DNA of 7,809 bases from Chloroflexota bacterium (GCA_002725365.1 PBOW01000088.1:1-7809), one strand, 5' to 3'. Positions 1 to 6,570 are shown, numbered from the stretch's first letter. Notes: a model not told the origin generated them from the letters alone. A program made the numbers and translations.

Positions 1-624
1 ATCGTCATCATCATGCTTTTTGTCATCGTCGTGATCGTGGTCATCATGATCATCGTCATCATCATGCTTTTTGTCATCGTCATGATCGTGGTCATCGTGA
101 TCATCGTCATCATCATGCTTTTTGTCATCGTCATGATCGTGGTCATCGTGATCATCGTCGTCATCTTTGTGTTTGTCGTCATCATGGTCATCATGGTCAT
201 CATGGCCGTCCTCGTCTGGCCAGCCTCGCAGTTCAATACCAGAAGTTAGGACAAAGTAATTATCCGAGTCGACGATCCATTCGTCGAGGCCTTCACCTAT
301 TCCGAACACGATTGCTGATTCGCTGATTGCCCTTTGTACAGACGGAGTCATATTAAATGTGTGTGGTGACTCGCCCGGTGCCAATAGAAGGGATACATCG
401 GCTTTATCCCCAGCGATCTGGCGAACGATGTCATATACCGGGAATATGGTGCCAGATAGCGCTAATTTTGTTGTCGTTTCAGTACTGGAGCTCTGTGATT
501 CGGACGAGCTCGAGCTCTCCGAGTCAGAGCAACCCACTAGTGCGAGTGCGACTAGCGACGCAATTATCGCGAGTGTCGTTAATTTTGAGAAACGTAACCA
601 TCGAGTGCTTAAACAACTCAGCAT
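1..624 (-). CDS. znuA: Zinc ABC transporter substrate-binding lipoprotein, ZnuA-like (C-terminal part outside window)
   Basis: Cluster A-I metal-binding lipoprotein that would capture Zn2+ outside the inner membrane and hand it to a ZnuB/ZnuC permease. The frame is open from the ATG at 624 to base 1 (208 codons, no stop), so the protein continues past the left edge. Residues 1-32 are a lipoprotein signal: basic n-region, hydrophobic stretch from about 15 to 30, lipobox L29-V-G-C32. A Ser/Glu/Thr-rich linker (33-52) follows. From about 53 the mature fold matches ZnuA: TIFPVYDIVRQIAG, then APGESPHTF, where H88 aligns with the first metal-ligand His of the family, then a VFGIGEGLDEWI segment. 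Residues 137-208 are the His/Asp-rich loop typical of zinc rather than manganese binders, here very long and repetitive. A GGGGG tract lies 11 nt before the ATG, a rather long spacing. Partner znuB/znuC genes are not in view and would be expected to the left. Zn specificity is inferred from the loop and the upstream operators. Confidence 0.88.
   Translation of the reverse strand, partial: MLSCLSTRWLRFSKLTTLAIIASLVALALVGCSDSESSSSSESQSSSTETTTKLALSGTIFPVYDIVRQIAGDKADVSLLLAPGESPHTFNMTPSVQRAISESAIVFGIGEGLDEWIVDSDNYFVLTSGIELRGWPDEDGHDDHDDHDDDKHKDDDDDHDDHDHDDDKKHDDDDDHDDHDHDDDKKHDDDDDHDDHDHDDDKKHDDDD
13..165 (-). repeat. Three 51-bp tandem repeats encoding a 17-residue His/Asp unit
   Basis: Three direct 51-bp copies (13-63, 64-114, 115-165) encode DDDDDHDDHDHDDDKKH (residues 154-204 of the ZnuA-like protein), and bases 1-12 begin a fourth unit. 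Copies differ only at a few synonymous positions (CAC/CAT, GAT/GAC), so the array looks recently amplified while the reading frame is held. Just before it in the protein (residues 141-149) is a smaller 9-bp repeat encoding His-Asp-Asp three times. The repeats form the metal-binding loop, with five acidic residues followed by interspersed His in each unit. Copy number beyond the left edge is unknown. Confidence 0.95.
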
Positions 625-662
625 AATTATCCAATCCCCCTGCATACTTTTTCACTAGACAT

Positions 663-668
663 AATTTA
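663..668 (-). promoter_or_regulatory. Possible -10 element of the znuA-like gene
   Basis: On the minus strand TAAATT lies about 40 nt upstream of the znuA-like ATG and directly next to the 672-688 palindrome. A repressor on that palindrome would sit between or over the -35 and -10 regions. The -35 match at the right spacing is poor, so this is only a suggestion. Confidence 0.3.
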
Positions 669-671
669 TTA

Positions 672-688
672 GTGAGAATGATTCTCAC
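672..688. promoter_or_regulatory. Fur-family (Zur-like) operator, palindrome 1
   Basis: GTGAGAATGATTCTCAC has perfect 8-bp arms around a single central base. Its inner part, TGAGAAT-N-ATTCTCA, has the 7-1-7 inverted repeat layout known for Fur-family boxes. It lies 48 bp upstream of the znuA-like start, where a zinc-loaded Zur would block transcription. The sequence alone cannot tell Zur from Fur or Mur; the zinc-binder gene downstream favours Zur. Confidence 0.7.
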
Positions 689-693
689 AGAGC

Positions 694-712
694 ATTGAGA
701 CTATCTCTCAAT
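694..712. promoter_or_regulatory. Fur-family-like operator, palindrome 2 (imperfect)
   Basis: ATTGAGACTATCTCTCAAT has 7-bp arms ATTGAGA/TCTCAAT around CTATC. Aligned with the first palindrome it keeps TGAGA and TCTCA at the same distance, but with the inner A/T pair replaced by C, so it is probably a weaker site. Its centre (703) is 23 bp from the centre of palindrome 1 (680), about two helical turns, as expected for adjacent dimers on the same DNA face. Confidence 0.5.
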
Positions 713-723
713 TAAGTTTCGTG

Positions 724-754
724 CAACTGTTTGAGAAATATTCTCAAACAGTTG
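724..754. promoter_or_regulatory. 31-bp perfect palindrome containing a third TGAGAA/TTCTCA core
   Basis: Arms CAACTGTTTGAGAA and their exact complement flank ATA (14-3-14). The core TGAGAA-ATA-TTCTCA has the same arms and 3-bp spacing as palindrome 1, so the same regulator could bind it. The outer extension is longer than a Fur-family box needs, and transcribed it would form a 14-bp hairpin. It lies 52 bp past the stop of the DinB-like gene, but no U-run follows on either strand, so it is not a standard terminator. Operator is the preferred reading, with a transcription-limiting hairpin second. Confidence 0.55.
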
Positions 755-805
755 TGATTTAGCAAATGGAAATAATTTGTTTTGACGGGCCGTGCGAGCG
801 GCTAT

Positions 806-1348
806 TTATATATTCGGATTAGAAACACCGTAAGGGTCGTAGTTTGGGATAACACCAAGCTGTTTTGCTGATACAGCTCCTTGTATGTAGTGGTTCCAGT
901 CATGAAAAACATAAAAATTCAGCCACTGCAGCCCTCTCAGATCGCCAAATACTGGGTGATGCAGAGTCGAATTATTCAATCCGAATTGGTCCGCATAGGA
1001 CCCCAGACCCTCGAAAAATATTTCATAAATATCGCTTTGTAGTCCCAGTAGGCCCGCTTTTGCCATCTGACCGTCTGGCGACGGGATCGTCTCAAAAATT
1101 TTGGGTGAATCAGATTCTACTTTCGCACCGAAAAGGGTGATCAGGTCGAATCGAGCTTCATTTAGGGGTCGCAAGATATCAGCGAAATGGTAAACGTCGG
1201 ACTGCACTAAATGCTGGAATGTCTCTATAGAACACCAAGACTCCTCGTCAGGTTTCTGGGTTAGTTCTGGAGCGCCGCAGCCATTCAATAAATCGAGGAA
1301 AGGTTTTCGGGCGGCAGTTAGTATTGATTTGTATTCTTCGAGCTCCAT
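806..1348 (-). CDS. DinB/YfiT-superfamily protein
   Basis: 180 aa, the usual length for the DinB-like four-helix-bundle superfamily (metal-dependent, thiol-linked or unknown activity). The three His expected for the metal site are visible: H46 in FQHLVQSD near the end of the first conserved stretch (after ESWCSIE, the counterpart of the W-S-x-x-E motif), and H149 and H153 in FHDWNHYIQ in the last long helix. There is no signal peptide or membrane segment, so it should be cytosolic. The ATG at 1348 is preceded by GGGGA 5 nt upstream. It shares a strand with the znuA-like gene, but the 181-bp gap with operators argues against one operon. The substrate cannot be told; members include bacillithiol/mycothiol-dependent transferases and many uncharacterised proteins. 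Confidence 0.72.
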   Translation of the reverse strand: MELEEYKSILTAARKPFLDLLNGCGAPELTQKPDEESWCSIETFQHLVQSDVYHFADILRPLNEARFDLITLFGAKVESDSPKIFETIPSPDGQMAKAGLLGLQSDIYEIFFEGLGSYADQFGLNNSTLHHPVFGDLRGLQWLNFYVFHDWNHYIQGAVSAKQLGVIPNYDPYGVSNPNI

Positions 1349-1463
1349 ATTGTCCCCGGCTCTGTCTGCAGACTATGACACTTTAGGCGCGTGCTCTACA
1401 TTTTACTGTACGCTCAATGAGTGCAGTTAGATGCATTCACCGTCGCAGTAATTTGGATGTAGT

Positions 1464-2627
1464 ATGTCTTTGGCACCCTCACCTGAACGCTATCACGGCC
1501 TGGACGCTCTGAGAGGGATTGCCATGCTGCTGGGTATAGTCCTCCATGCGGCAATACCCTATTACCCAGATTTGGCGATGTGGCCGAAAGACACAAATTC
1601 GTCTGAGATCATTGGACTGATCTTCGATTTCATCCACATGTGGAGAATGCCAGTGTTCTTTATGCTGGCTGGATTTTTTGCCAATCTGATTATTAGTCGC
1701 AAATCATGGCAGGCTTGGTGGCTAAACAGGTGGCTGCGTCTTGCCTTTCCGACGATTATCTTTTTCCCGTTGATCGGGTTATCACTGCCCTGGATTTTCG
1801 AATATGGCTGGAGCGGGGATGTCCGTTTTTTCTACTCGAACGAGGGTCAGCCCCATCATCTGTGGTTCCTCTGGCACTTGATGATATTTGTGGTGCTCAC
1901 AATGTTATGCAGCGGGCCCTCGGTGGCTTTGAGGAGATTGTCCGAGGTAATTGATGGAACTCGAATTGAGTTTATTAAAACGAGTCTGGTATGGATTAAG
2001 GATTTGGCCGCAGGTATATTTTTCAGGCCAGTGGTTCCTATAGGTTTTATTGTTCTTTCTCTGATTATCAATATTTCTACTTGGGGTGAATTGGTCGAAA
2101 ACCCACTAGCCAGTGGACTATATTTTGTACTCGGCTATGGCTTGTATACGAACAATAGACTGCTTTCGATAATAATTTCCCAGTGGCCTACATATGCACT
2201 GACGGGTTTGCTGTTGTTTTTTGGCTATTCTGTATTGGTTCTAACAGATCTCACTCCTGGCTATGACGGGTCTGATTTGGACGGTTTGCGGGAACTAGTG
2301 AAATACGGGATCAGAATTTGCTGCGCCACGATATTTTCCTTCGGTTTCATCGGACTGGCCGAAAGCAAATTCGGTACCCCTAACAGTATGTTGCGGTTTG
2401 TATCAGATGGTTCCTATTGGATGTATCTGATACATCTTCCGATCGTGACCTTTATTACCTTCTCAATGTTTGATTGGGATATGCCGGTCTTGGTAAAATT
2501 CGCAATCGCAATAGTCTCCACAAGCATTGTTTGTCTAATAACTTATAAGTGTCTGGTCAGGCACTCTCCGATAGGTCTCTTACTTAATGGCAAACGCTAC
2601 CCGTTGAAATCTGATGTGCAAAATTAG
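1464..2627 (+). CDS. Acyltransferase family 3 membrane protein, MdoC/OpgC-like
   Basis: 387 aa integral inner-membrane protein with about ten hydrophobic segments. The N-terminus has the acyltransferase-3 signature: LDALRG with R17, then LGIVLHAA with H28, the conserved His thought to act in acyl transfer. Further marks are FDFIHMWRMPVFFMLAGFF (about 54-72), HLWFLWHL (132-139) and the terminal SYWMYLIHLP (317-326). This order and spacing, with the final RHSPIGLLLNGKR, resembles glucan succinyltransferase MdoC/OpgC more than O-antigen acetylases of the OafA type. The family moves acyl groups from the cytosol onto glycans or lipids at the periplasmic face; the acceptor here is unknown and no glucan synthase genes are nearby. 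The ATG follows GGATG by 4 nt. The gene is divergent from the DinB-like gene (115 bp gap) and followed on the same strand by a small membrane protein. Confidence 0.85.
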   Translation: MSLAPSPERYHGLDALRGIAMLLGIVLHAAIPYYPDLAMWPKDTNSSEIIGLIFDFIHMWRMPVFFMLAGFFANLIISRKSWQAWWLNRWLRLAFPTIIFFPLIGLSLPWIFEYGWSGDVRFFYSNEGQPHHLWFLWHLMIFVVLTMLCSGPSVALRRLSEVIDGTRIEFIKTSLVWIKDLAAGIFFRPVVPIGFIVLSLIINISTWGELVENPLASGLYFVLGYGLYTNNRLLSIIISQWPTYALTGLLLFFGYSVLVLTDLTPGYDGSDLDGLRELVKYGIRICCATIFSFGFIGLAESKFGTPNSMLRFVSDGSYWMYLIHLPIVTFITFSMFDWDMPVLVKFAIAIVSTSIVCLITYKCLVRHSPIGLLLNGKRYPLKSDVQN

Positions 2628-2717
2628 GACACTCGACTATATGGCCCGGCCCAACTAGTTGATATGATCAAAGTGCCTGCTATCAGTGTTGCTAACGAGA
2701 GGACGGTGAGTGCCACC

Positions 2718-3065
2718 ATGAACGTATCCAATGCAAATCTTCTAAATTCCCTTTCGTTGATGATTATGGGCATCTGGGGGTATTTCGCCGTCTCTTCTGT
2801 AACTGCTTTGATACCAGTGGCATTTGGAATAGTACTTTTTATTTGTTATCTCATATCCAGCAAAAGACCAGATTTAAATAAGCTGGTTTCACATATAGCG
2901 ATTCTTCTGACCTTGATTATTTTGCTGGCTCTTATCGGCATGCGTTTACCGACATCGATCGATTCTGGTGGGGCCGGTTTAGCTCGGGTGCTTGTGATGA
3001 TAGTGACCTCAGTTTTGGCCATGGTATTTTTCGTCAAAAGTTTCATTGACGCTCGAAGAAGCTAG
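2718..3065 (+). CDS. Small four-helix membrane protein of unknown function
   Basis: 115 aa from the chosen ATG at 2718, which has GGTGAG 7 nt upstream. An in-frame ATG at 2664 would add 18 polar residues without a good ribosome site and is less likely. Four hydrophobic helices are clear: about residues 8-26, 28-46, 56-75 and 88-107, followed by a basic tail (SFIDARRS) that should lie in the cytosol. Short loops and lack of charged residues inside the helices suggest a compact bundle without an obvious catalytic centre. It resembles conserved small hypothetical membrane proteins of marine bacteria, but I do not recognise a named family. It could be co-transcribed with the acyltransferase upstream (90 bp gap), though that gap could also hold its own promoter. 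Its stop is 13 bp from the stop of the convergent flavin enzyme. Confidence 0.8.
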   Translation: MNVSNANLLNSLSLMIMGIWGYFAVSSVTALIPVAFGIVLFICYLISSKRPDLNKLVSHIAILLTLIILLALIGMRLPTSIDSGGAGLARVLVMIVTSVLAMVFFVKSFIDARRS

Positions 3066-3078
3066 CACTTTCGGTCGA

Positions 3079-4152
3079 TCAGTCGGTCACAAAGCCTTTC
3101 CAACGTCTCATATATTCGACGAAGTTGTCTGACAACCCTTCATTATTCAGATAAGACGGGGAGACAGGAAGTGCCGTTGGGGTAAAGTCAGGATCAGCTT
3201 GATACTTATCAGGAAAATCATGATTGATTATCGCTGCGCGCCCAAGCATTATCCAGTCGACACCCTGAGACATAATGGCCTCTGCGTCGGACGGTGTTGT
3301 GATTTTTCCAGCGACACCCAGTTTGGCATCACCTCGCTCTAATTCTGCAAAATGTGAGAGTAGGGAAGTTCCCTCGAATGCTTCTTCGTTCGGCTCTTTG
3401 AATGAGTCCCACAGTGAAATGTCGAGAAAATCAATATTTCCACTCAGCATGATTTGTTCAGAAAGAGTTTTGATTTCTGTGAGATCCATGCCGAAGCGTT
3501 CGGGGGAGAGTCTTACACCAAGAAGAAACTCCGGGGCACAGTTTTCACGAATTCCGTCGATGATTTCAGTGAGAACACGAGCCCTGTTATCGAGTGTCCC
3601 CCCGTATTCATCTGTCCGGTGATTGATCTCGCTACTGAGGAATTGACAAATAAGATAGCCGTGTGCACCGTGCAGCTCGACACCATCAAAGCCGGCACGC
3701 TCCGCCCTGACAGCAGCTGAAATGAAGTCTGTAATAACTTGTTTTACCTCATCGGTCGAGAGACCTCGTGAACCAGTTTCTTCGTCATCAGATGCGGAGA
3801 CAGGCGGCCCCTCGATCAAATCATGTGGACTTCGCATGCCAGCGTGATGAAGCTGAGCGATAGCGATGCTGTCATGTGACTTTATTGCCGAGGCTAGTCT
3901 GGTCAATCCATCTAGCTGGTTATCGTTGAAGATACCGAGCTGACCAGGGAAGCCTCGTCCCACCGCCTGGACATGGGCTGCGCAGGTCATCGTCAGCCCA
4001 AAACCACCTTCAGCTCTCATTGTCAGCCACTTGAATTCCTCGTCTGACAATGTCCCGTCGTCGTTACTTTGGCAGTTTGTAAGCGGTGCCAGCATGAAGC
4101 GGTTTTTCATTGTCTTTTGGCCGATTTCGAGTGGTTGGAAGAGTTGACTCAT
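3079..4152 (-). CDS. Old Yellow Enzyme family NADH:flavin oxidoreductase
   Basis: 357 aa FMN-binding TIM barrel that reduces activated C=C bonds (enoates, enones) or related substrates with NAD(P)H; cytosolic. Visible marks are LFQPLEIGQKTMKNRFMLAPLTN at the N-terminus with C27 just after it, near the position of the flavin-tuning Cys of YqjM-type enzymes; Q100 in IAQLHHAG; the active-site pair H161/H164 in ELHGAHGYL; INHRTDEYGG; R214 in GVRLSP; and GR at 304-305 in IMLGRA for FMN phosphate. The length fits the short single-domain class without the 4Fe-4S and FAD domains of 2,4-dienoyl-CoA reductase. A TTG at 4161 would add three residues, but GAGGGA lies only about 1-2 nt from it and 10 nt from the ATG at 4152, so the ATG is chosen. 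It is divergent from the alpha/beta hydrolase across 94 bp. The natural substrate cannot be deduced. Confidence 0.9.
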   Translation of the reverse strand: MSQLFQPLEIGQKTMKNRFMLAPLTNCQSNDDGTLSDEEFKWLTMRAEGGFGLTMTCAAHVQAVGRGFPGQLGIFNDNQLDGLTRLASAIKSHDSIAIAQLHHAGMRSPHDLIEGPPVSASDDEETGSRGLSTDEVKQVITDFISAAVRAERAGFDGVELHGAHGYLICQFLSSEINHRTDEYGGTLDNRARVLTEIIDGIRENCAPEFLLGVRLSPERFGMDLTEIKTLSEQIMLSGNIDFLDISLWDSFKEPNEEAFEGTSLLSHFAELERGDAKLGVAGKITTPSDAEAIMSQGVDWIMLGRAAIINHDFPDKYQADPDFTPTALPVSPSYLNNEGLSDNFVEYMRRWKGFVTD

Positions 4153-4191
4153 AAAACACAATTCCCTCTGTTTGTTAATTTTCTTGCTGTA

Positions 4192-4246
4192 ACTGTTATG
4201 CTGCCATTCCGATAGTTCTAACCACAGCCTTGGGGACGATAACAGT
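4192..4246. promoter_or_regulatory. Inverted repeat in the shared divergent promoter region
   Basis: ACTGTTAT (4192-4199) is matched by its exact complement ATAACAGT (4239-4246) in the 94-bp region between the divergent flavin enzyme and hydrolase genes. The second arm ends directly at the hydrolase ATG. The layout could serve one regulator acting on both promoters, but 8-bp arms 39 bp apart may be chance. Confidence 0.25.
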
Positions 4247-5002
4247 ATGCCATTTTACGAGCGAGATTCAGTGCGGATAGCCTATGAAGAAGTTGGTTCC
4301 GGATTTCCACTTTTGATTATTCCTGGTGGCGGACTTAATTCGACCATGGCAGCACTCGACACCGCTGTGCCATTTAACCCAATGGTGACATACAGAGATG
4401 ACTTTCGTTGTATTAGTTCGGATCTTCGGAACGCGCCGCTCGGTGGGTCAACGGGCCCTTTGGATGTTGAGCATCCATGGGATGGTTTTTCCCATGATCA
4501 GCTGGGGCTTATGGATCATCTTGGCATAGAGAAATTCCTTGTGTTGGGTTTTTGTATTGGGGGACCAATGATCCATAATTTAATTCGGCTGGCACCGGAA
4601 CGGGTTGTGGCTGCTGCACTCATGCAGCCAAGTGGCTATAGCCCCGAATATCCGGATCTGTTCTATCAAAACAACATTAAAGGATGGGGACCACCTCTTT
4701 GTGAAAAGCGTTCCGATATAGATATGGAGAAAATCCATGAGTTTTTGACGAGTATGTATACCGACCGCGCTGATTTCGTTTTTACTGTATCGAGAGATTT
4801 TGTACGATCAGTCCAGACCCCGATGCTGGTAGCGCCAGATAATGTGCCAGCTCACCCATATGCCACCGCTATGGAAGTTGCTGACCTTGCTCCGAACTCT
4901 GAATTGACAATTTATCCGTGGAAAGATTCTGAAGAGCACGTAGAGGAAGCAGTTAAACACGCACGTAGGTTTCTGAAATCACACCAGCCGATCGTGAGCT
5001 GA
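4247..5002 (+). CDS. Alpha/beta hydrolase with Cys at the nucleophile position
   Basis: 251 aa cytosolic alpha/beta-hydrolase fold. The oxyanion-hole segment is LLIIPGGGLNS (22-32). The nucleophile elbow, normally G-x-S-x-G, reads G-F-C103-I-G-G, so Cys replaces Ser. The likely acid is D198 in TPMLVAPDNVPAHP and the likely His is H231 in SEEHVEE near the C-terminus, giving a Cys-His-Asp triad as in dienelactone hydrolase, although the rest of the protein is not of that family. The short cap region (about 130-180) contains Trp and Tyr that could line a substrate pocket. GGGGA lies 10 nt before the ATG. Divergence from the Old Yellow Enzyme suggests both act on the same compound class, such as an unsaturated ester, lactone or enol; this is inference. 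It could instead be a catalytically slow or binding-only member. Its stop is 6 bp from that of the next, convergent gene. Confidence 0.85.
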   Translation: MPFYERDSVRIAYEEVGSGFPLLIIPGGGLNSTMAALDTAVPFNPMVTYRDDFRCISSDLRNAPLGGSTGPLDVEHPWDGFSHDQLGLMDHLGIEKFLVLGFCIGGPMIHNLIRLAPERVVAAALMQPSGYSPEYPDLFYQNNIKGWGPPLCEKRSDIDMEKIHEFLTSMYTDRADFVFTVSRDFVRSVQTPMLVAPDNVPAHPYATAMEVADLAPNSELTIYPWKDSEEHVEEAVKHARRFLKSHQPIVS

Positions 5003-5008
5003 CCTCGT

Positions 5009-6412
5009 TCAGTTCTTTTCTAGAAGTTCCGGCATGATCTGTCTCGGTAATTCGCCCATCCTGGCCGCGAGTGTAGAGAGCGACCGTTCGAAAAACCATG
5101 CCATACCTGAATGAATATCATCGTTAAAAGGTTCTATCCAGGAGCTATCGAGATGGCCCGGTCCGAAATAAGCACCGAGTAGTGAACCGGCCGAGGCTCC
5201 GTAGCTATCAGTATCAGCTCCCTGACTGACCTGAATGCAGATGCCATCTCCGACGTTTTCCGCAAAATTCAGTGTGTTTATGAGCATCCCAGTTTCTTGA
5301 TATATCCGGCAATGTCCGTATTCCCCGTATTCATCACTTATTCGATCGTACGCTTGCTCCCAGGAGTCTGCGGCTTTGACAACTTCCAGACAGGCAGACA
5401 CGCGCTCATGGAACCGACTTCGCTGCGGGACGTATTGCAGAGCCGTCTCGATTATCTGTATTCGATCGTCTGTCACTTGAGCCATTGCGATAGCCGAAGC
5501 AATAAACATAGTTCCGTAGATGCCAGTTCTGTTGTGTGTAAAACTCGCGTCCATCCAAGCCATATTCGCTGCGTCTTGCGGTCTGCCGGGACACGCGTAC
5601 CCGTATGCGTCGGCGCGTATTGCCGCTCCACAGAGCTCATCTCCAGGATTGAGGAAGTCATTGAACACTGATAAATGACCAGGTCGCGCTTTAATTGGCT
5701 CTCTGCGACCAGTTCCACCTTTCTCTAGGAATGATGCAAGATTGAATCTATCAAGAGATTCGGTACCTGCACGTAAGAGGGTGGTTCGCTCTGGCCCAAA
5801 TGTGGTCTGGAAGTTGAGATGCTTCAGCCAGAGATCCTGTACGTTGTCATGTGTAAAACCACTGCCATATTCCTCCAGGATGAGCATACCCATGATGGTG
5901 TAGTTGATGTCGTCATCCGGAGCTACATGTTGGATAAGTTCGCGAGCCGTTTCTGGGAATGAATTATGTACTCTCGGGAGAAAGTCTTCGATTTTTTTGG
6001 ATACATAGTTATCCAGAGGCCAATCGCCCATAGCTTCCAGTGCACTCCTGATCTCCTGACCACTGAGCATTACTTCCAGAGGTTTGCCCAGAACACAGCC
6101 AGCGACTGAACCGAGGAAAGCGGATTCTACTCGCTGGGCGCTCTCCTCTAAATCAATACTTGCCACGGTTCCTGTATGCCGGCTTGGATCGGACTCTTCC
6201 CAGATATCTTCGATACCGTTGGGTTCTATATAGGGCCAGTCGGCCCGGACAGGGAGATCAGATAATCCATTCGCAAATTCGAGTAGCTCATCGTAGCTCT
6301 CTGGCAGTGATTCTAATTTTGATATTAGGCCGTCAATAACATGCCCCTGTTCGCCTTTATTTAGTACGACACCGTGGATACGTGTTTTCAGGGTTTCTAG
6401 GCTGATGATCAT
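5009..6412 (-). CDS. ADP-ribosylglycohydrolase family protein with N-terminal extension
   Basis: 467 aa, well above the roughly 300-360 aa of simple family members. The ADP-ribosylglycohydrolase (DraG/ARH) all-helical fold starts near residue 92: FLGSVAGCVLGKPLE (99-113, E113 at the usual metal-ligand Glu), then APDDDINYT (164-172, D167/D168 for the first Mg site), CGAAIRADAYGYACPGRP (261-278), and QGADTDSYGASAGSLLGAYFG (397-417, D400, D402, S403 for the second Mg side). All expected metal ligands therefore appear present by eye alignment, so it is probably an active Mg2+-dependent hydrolase. In such genomes the substrate may be a nucleoside-type or N-glycosidic compound rather than ADP-ribosylated protein. 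Residues 1-90 are acidic, helical-looking and unrecognised. GAGGGA 5 nt before the ATG supports the start. It is convergent with the alpha/beta hydrolase and divergent from the VOC gene. Confidence 0.88.
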   Translation of the reverse strand: MIISLETLKTRIHGVVLNKGEQGHVIDGLISKLESLPESYDELLEFANGLSDLPVRADWPYIEPNGIEDIWEESDPSRHTGTVASIDLEESAQRVESAFLGSVAGCVLGKPLEVMLSGQEIRSALEAMGDWPLDNYVSKKIEDFLPRVHNSFPETARELIQHVAPDDDINYTIMGMLILEEYGSGFTHDNVQDLWLKHLNFQTTFGPERTTLLRAGTESLDRFNLASFLEKGGTGRREPIKARPGHLSVFNDFLNPGDELCGAAIRADAYGYACPGRPQDAANMAWMDASFTHNRTGIYGTMFIASAIAMAQVTDDRIQIIETALQYVPQRSRFHERVSACLEVVKAADSWEQAYDRISDEYGEYGHCRIYQETGMLINTLNFAENVGDGICIQVSQGADTDSYGASAGSLLGAYFGPGHLDSSWIEPFNDDIHSGMAWFFERSLSTLAARMGELPRQIMPELLEKN

Positions 6413-6564
6413 ATTTTTCCCTCTGGATATTCGAATCTTTTATGGTGCTTTCAAAAGGCTTCAGCTGTAGACCTTGGGCAGCACATTGGAGCATATCAGG
6501 GTGTTACTGGTACTCACACCTTGGTACGTACACTGGGACGAACTCGCATGATATCCGTCTAGTA

Positions 6565-6570
6565 GATAAT
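6565..6570 (+). promoter_or_regulatory. Possible -10 element of the VOC gene
   Basis: GATAAT matches the -10 consensus at five of six positions and lies 34 bp before the VOC ATG. No convincing -35 hexamer stands 16-18 bp upstream, so an activator may be needed or the match may be chance. The whole 192-bp divergent region (6413-6604) otherwise shows only short GTAC-rich partial symmetry (about 6503-6535) and no clear terminator or RNA gene. Confidence 0.3.

Noticed and set aside
1..165. CRISPR array, because of regularly spaced direct repeats.
   Set aside because: Units are contiguous 51-bp copies without spacers and are translated in frame.
13..249. Plus-strand open frame of 78 codons made almost wholly of Ile, Val, Met and Phe, resembling a membrane peptide.
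   Set aside because: It is the antisense reading of the His/Asp codon repeats (GAT/GAC/CAT give ATC/GTC/ATG); the minus strand has a full lipoprotein signal and ZnuA motifs.
357..658. Two overlapping plus-strand frames of about 90-100 codons.
   Set aside because: Both are opposite the ZnuA-like signal peptide and N-terminal domain, with no ribosome site or recognisable domain.
724..754. Rho-independent terminator of the DinB-like gene.
   Set aside because: The stem is strong, but no T-run follows on either strand and the core matches the neighbouring operator-like palindromes.
2664..2717. Upstream ATG start for the small membrane protein.
   Set aside because: It adds 18 polar residues and lacks a Shine-Dalgarno match, whereas the ATG at 2718 has GGTGAG at good spacing.
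4153..4161. TTG start for the Old Yellow Enzyme.
   Set aside because: The GAGGGA site is almost touching this codon and fits the ATG at 4152, from which the family's usual N-terminus begins.
5297..5718. Several open frames on both strands inside the ADP-ribosylglycohydrolase gene.
   Set aside because: They are shadows of the 467-codon gene, whose conserved motifs span this region; none has its own motif or ribosome site.
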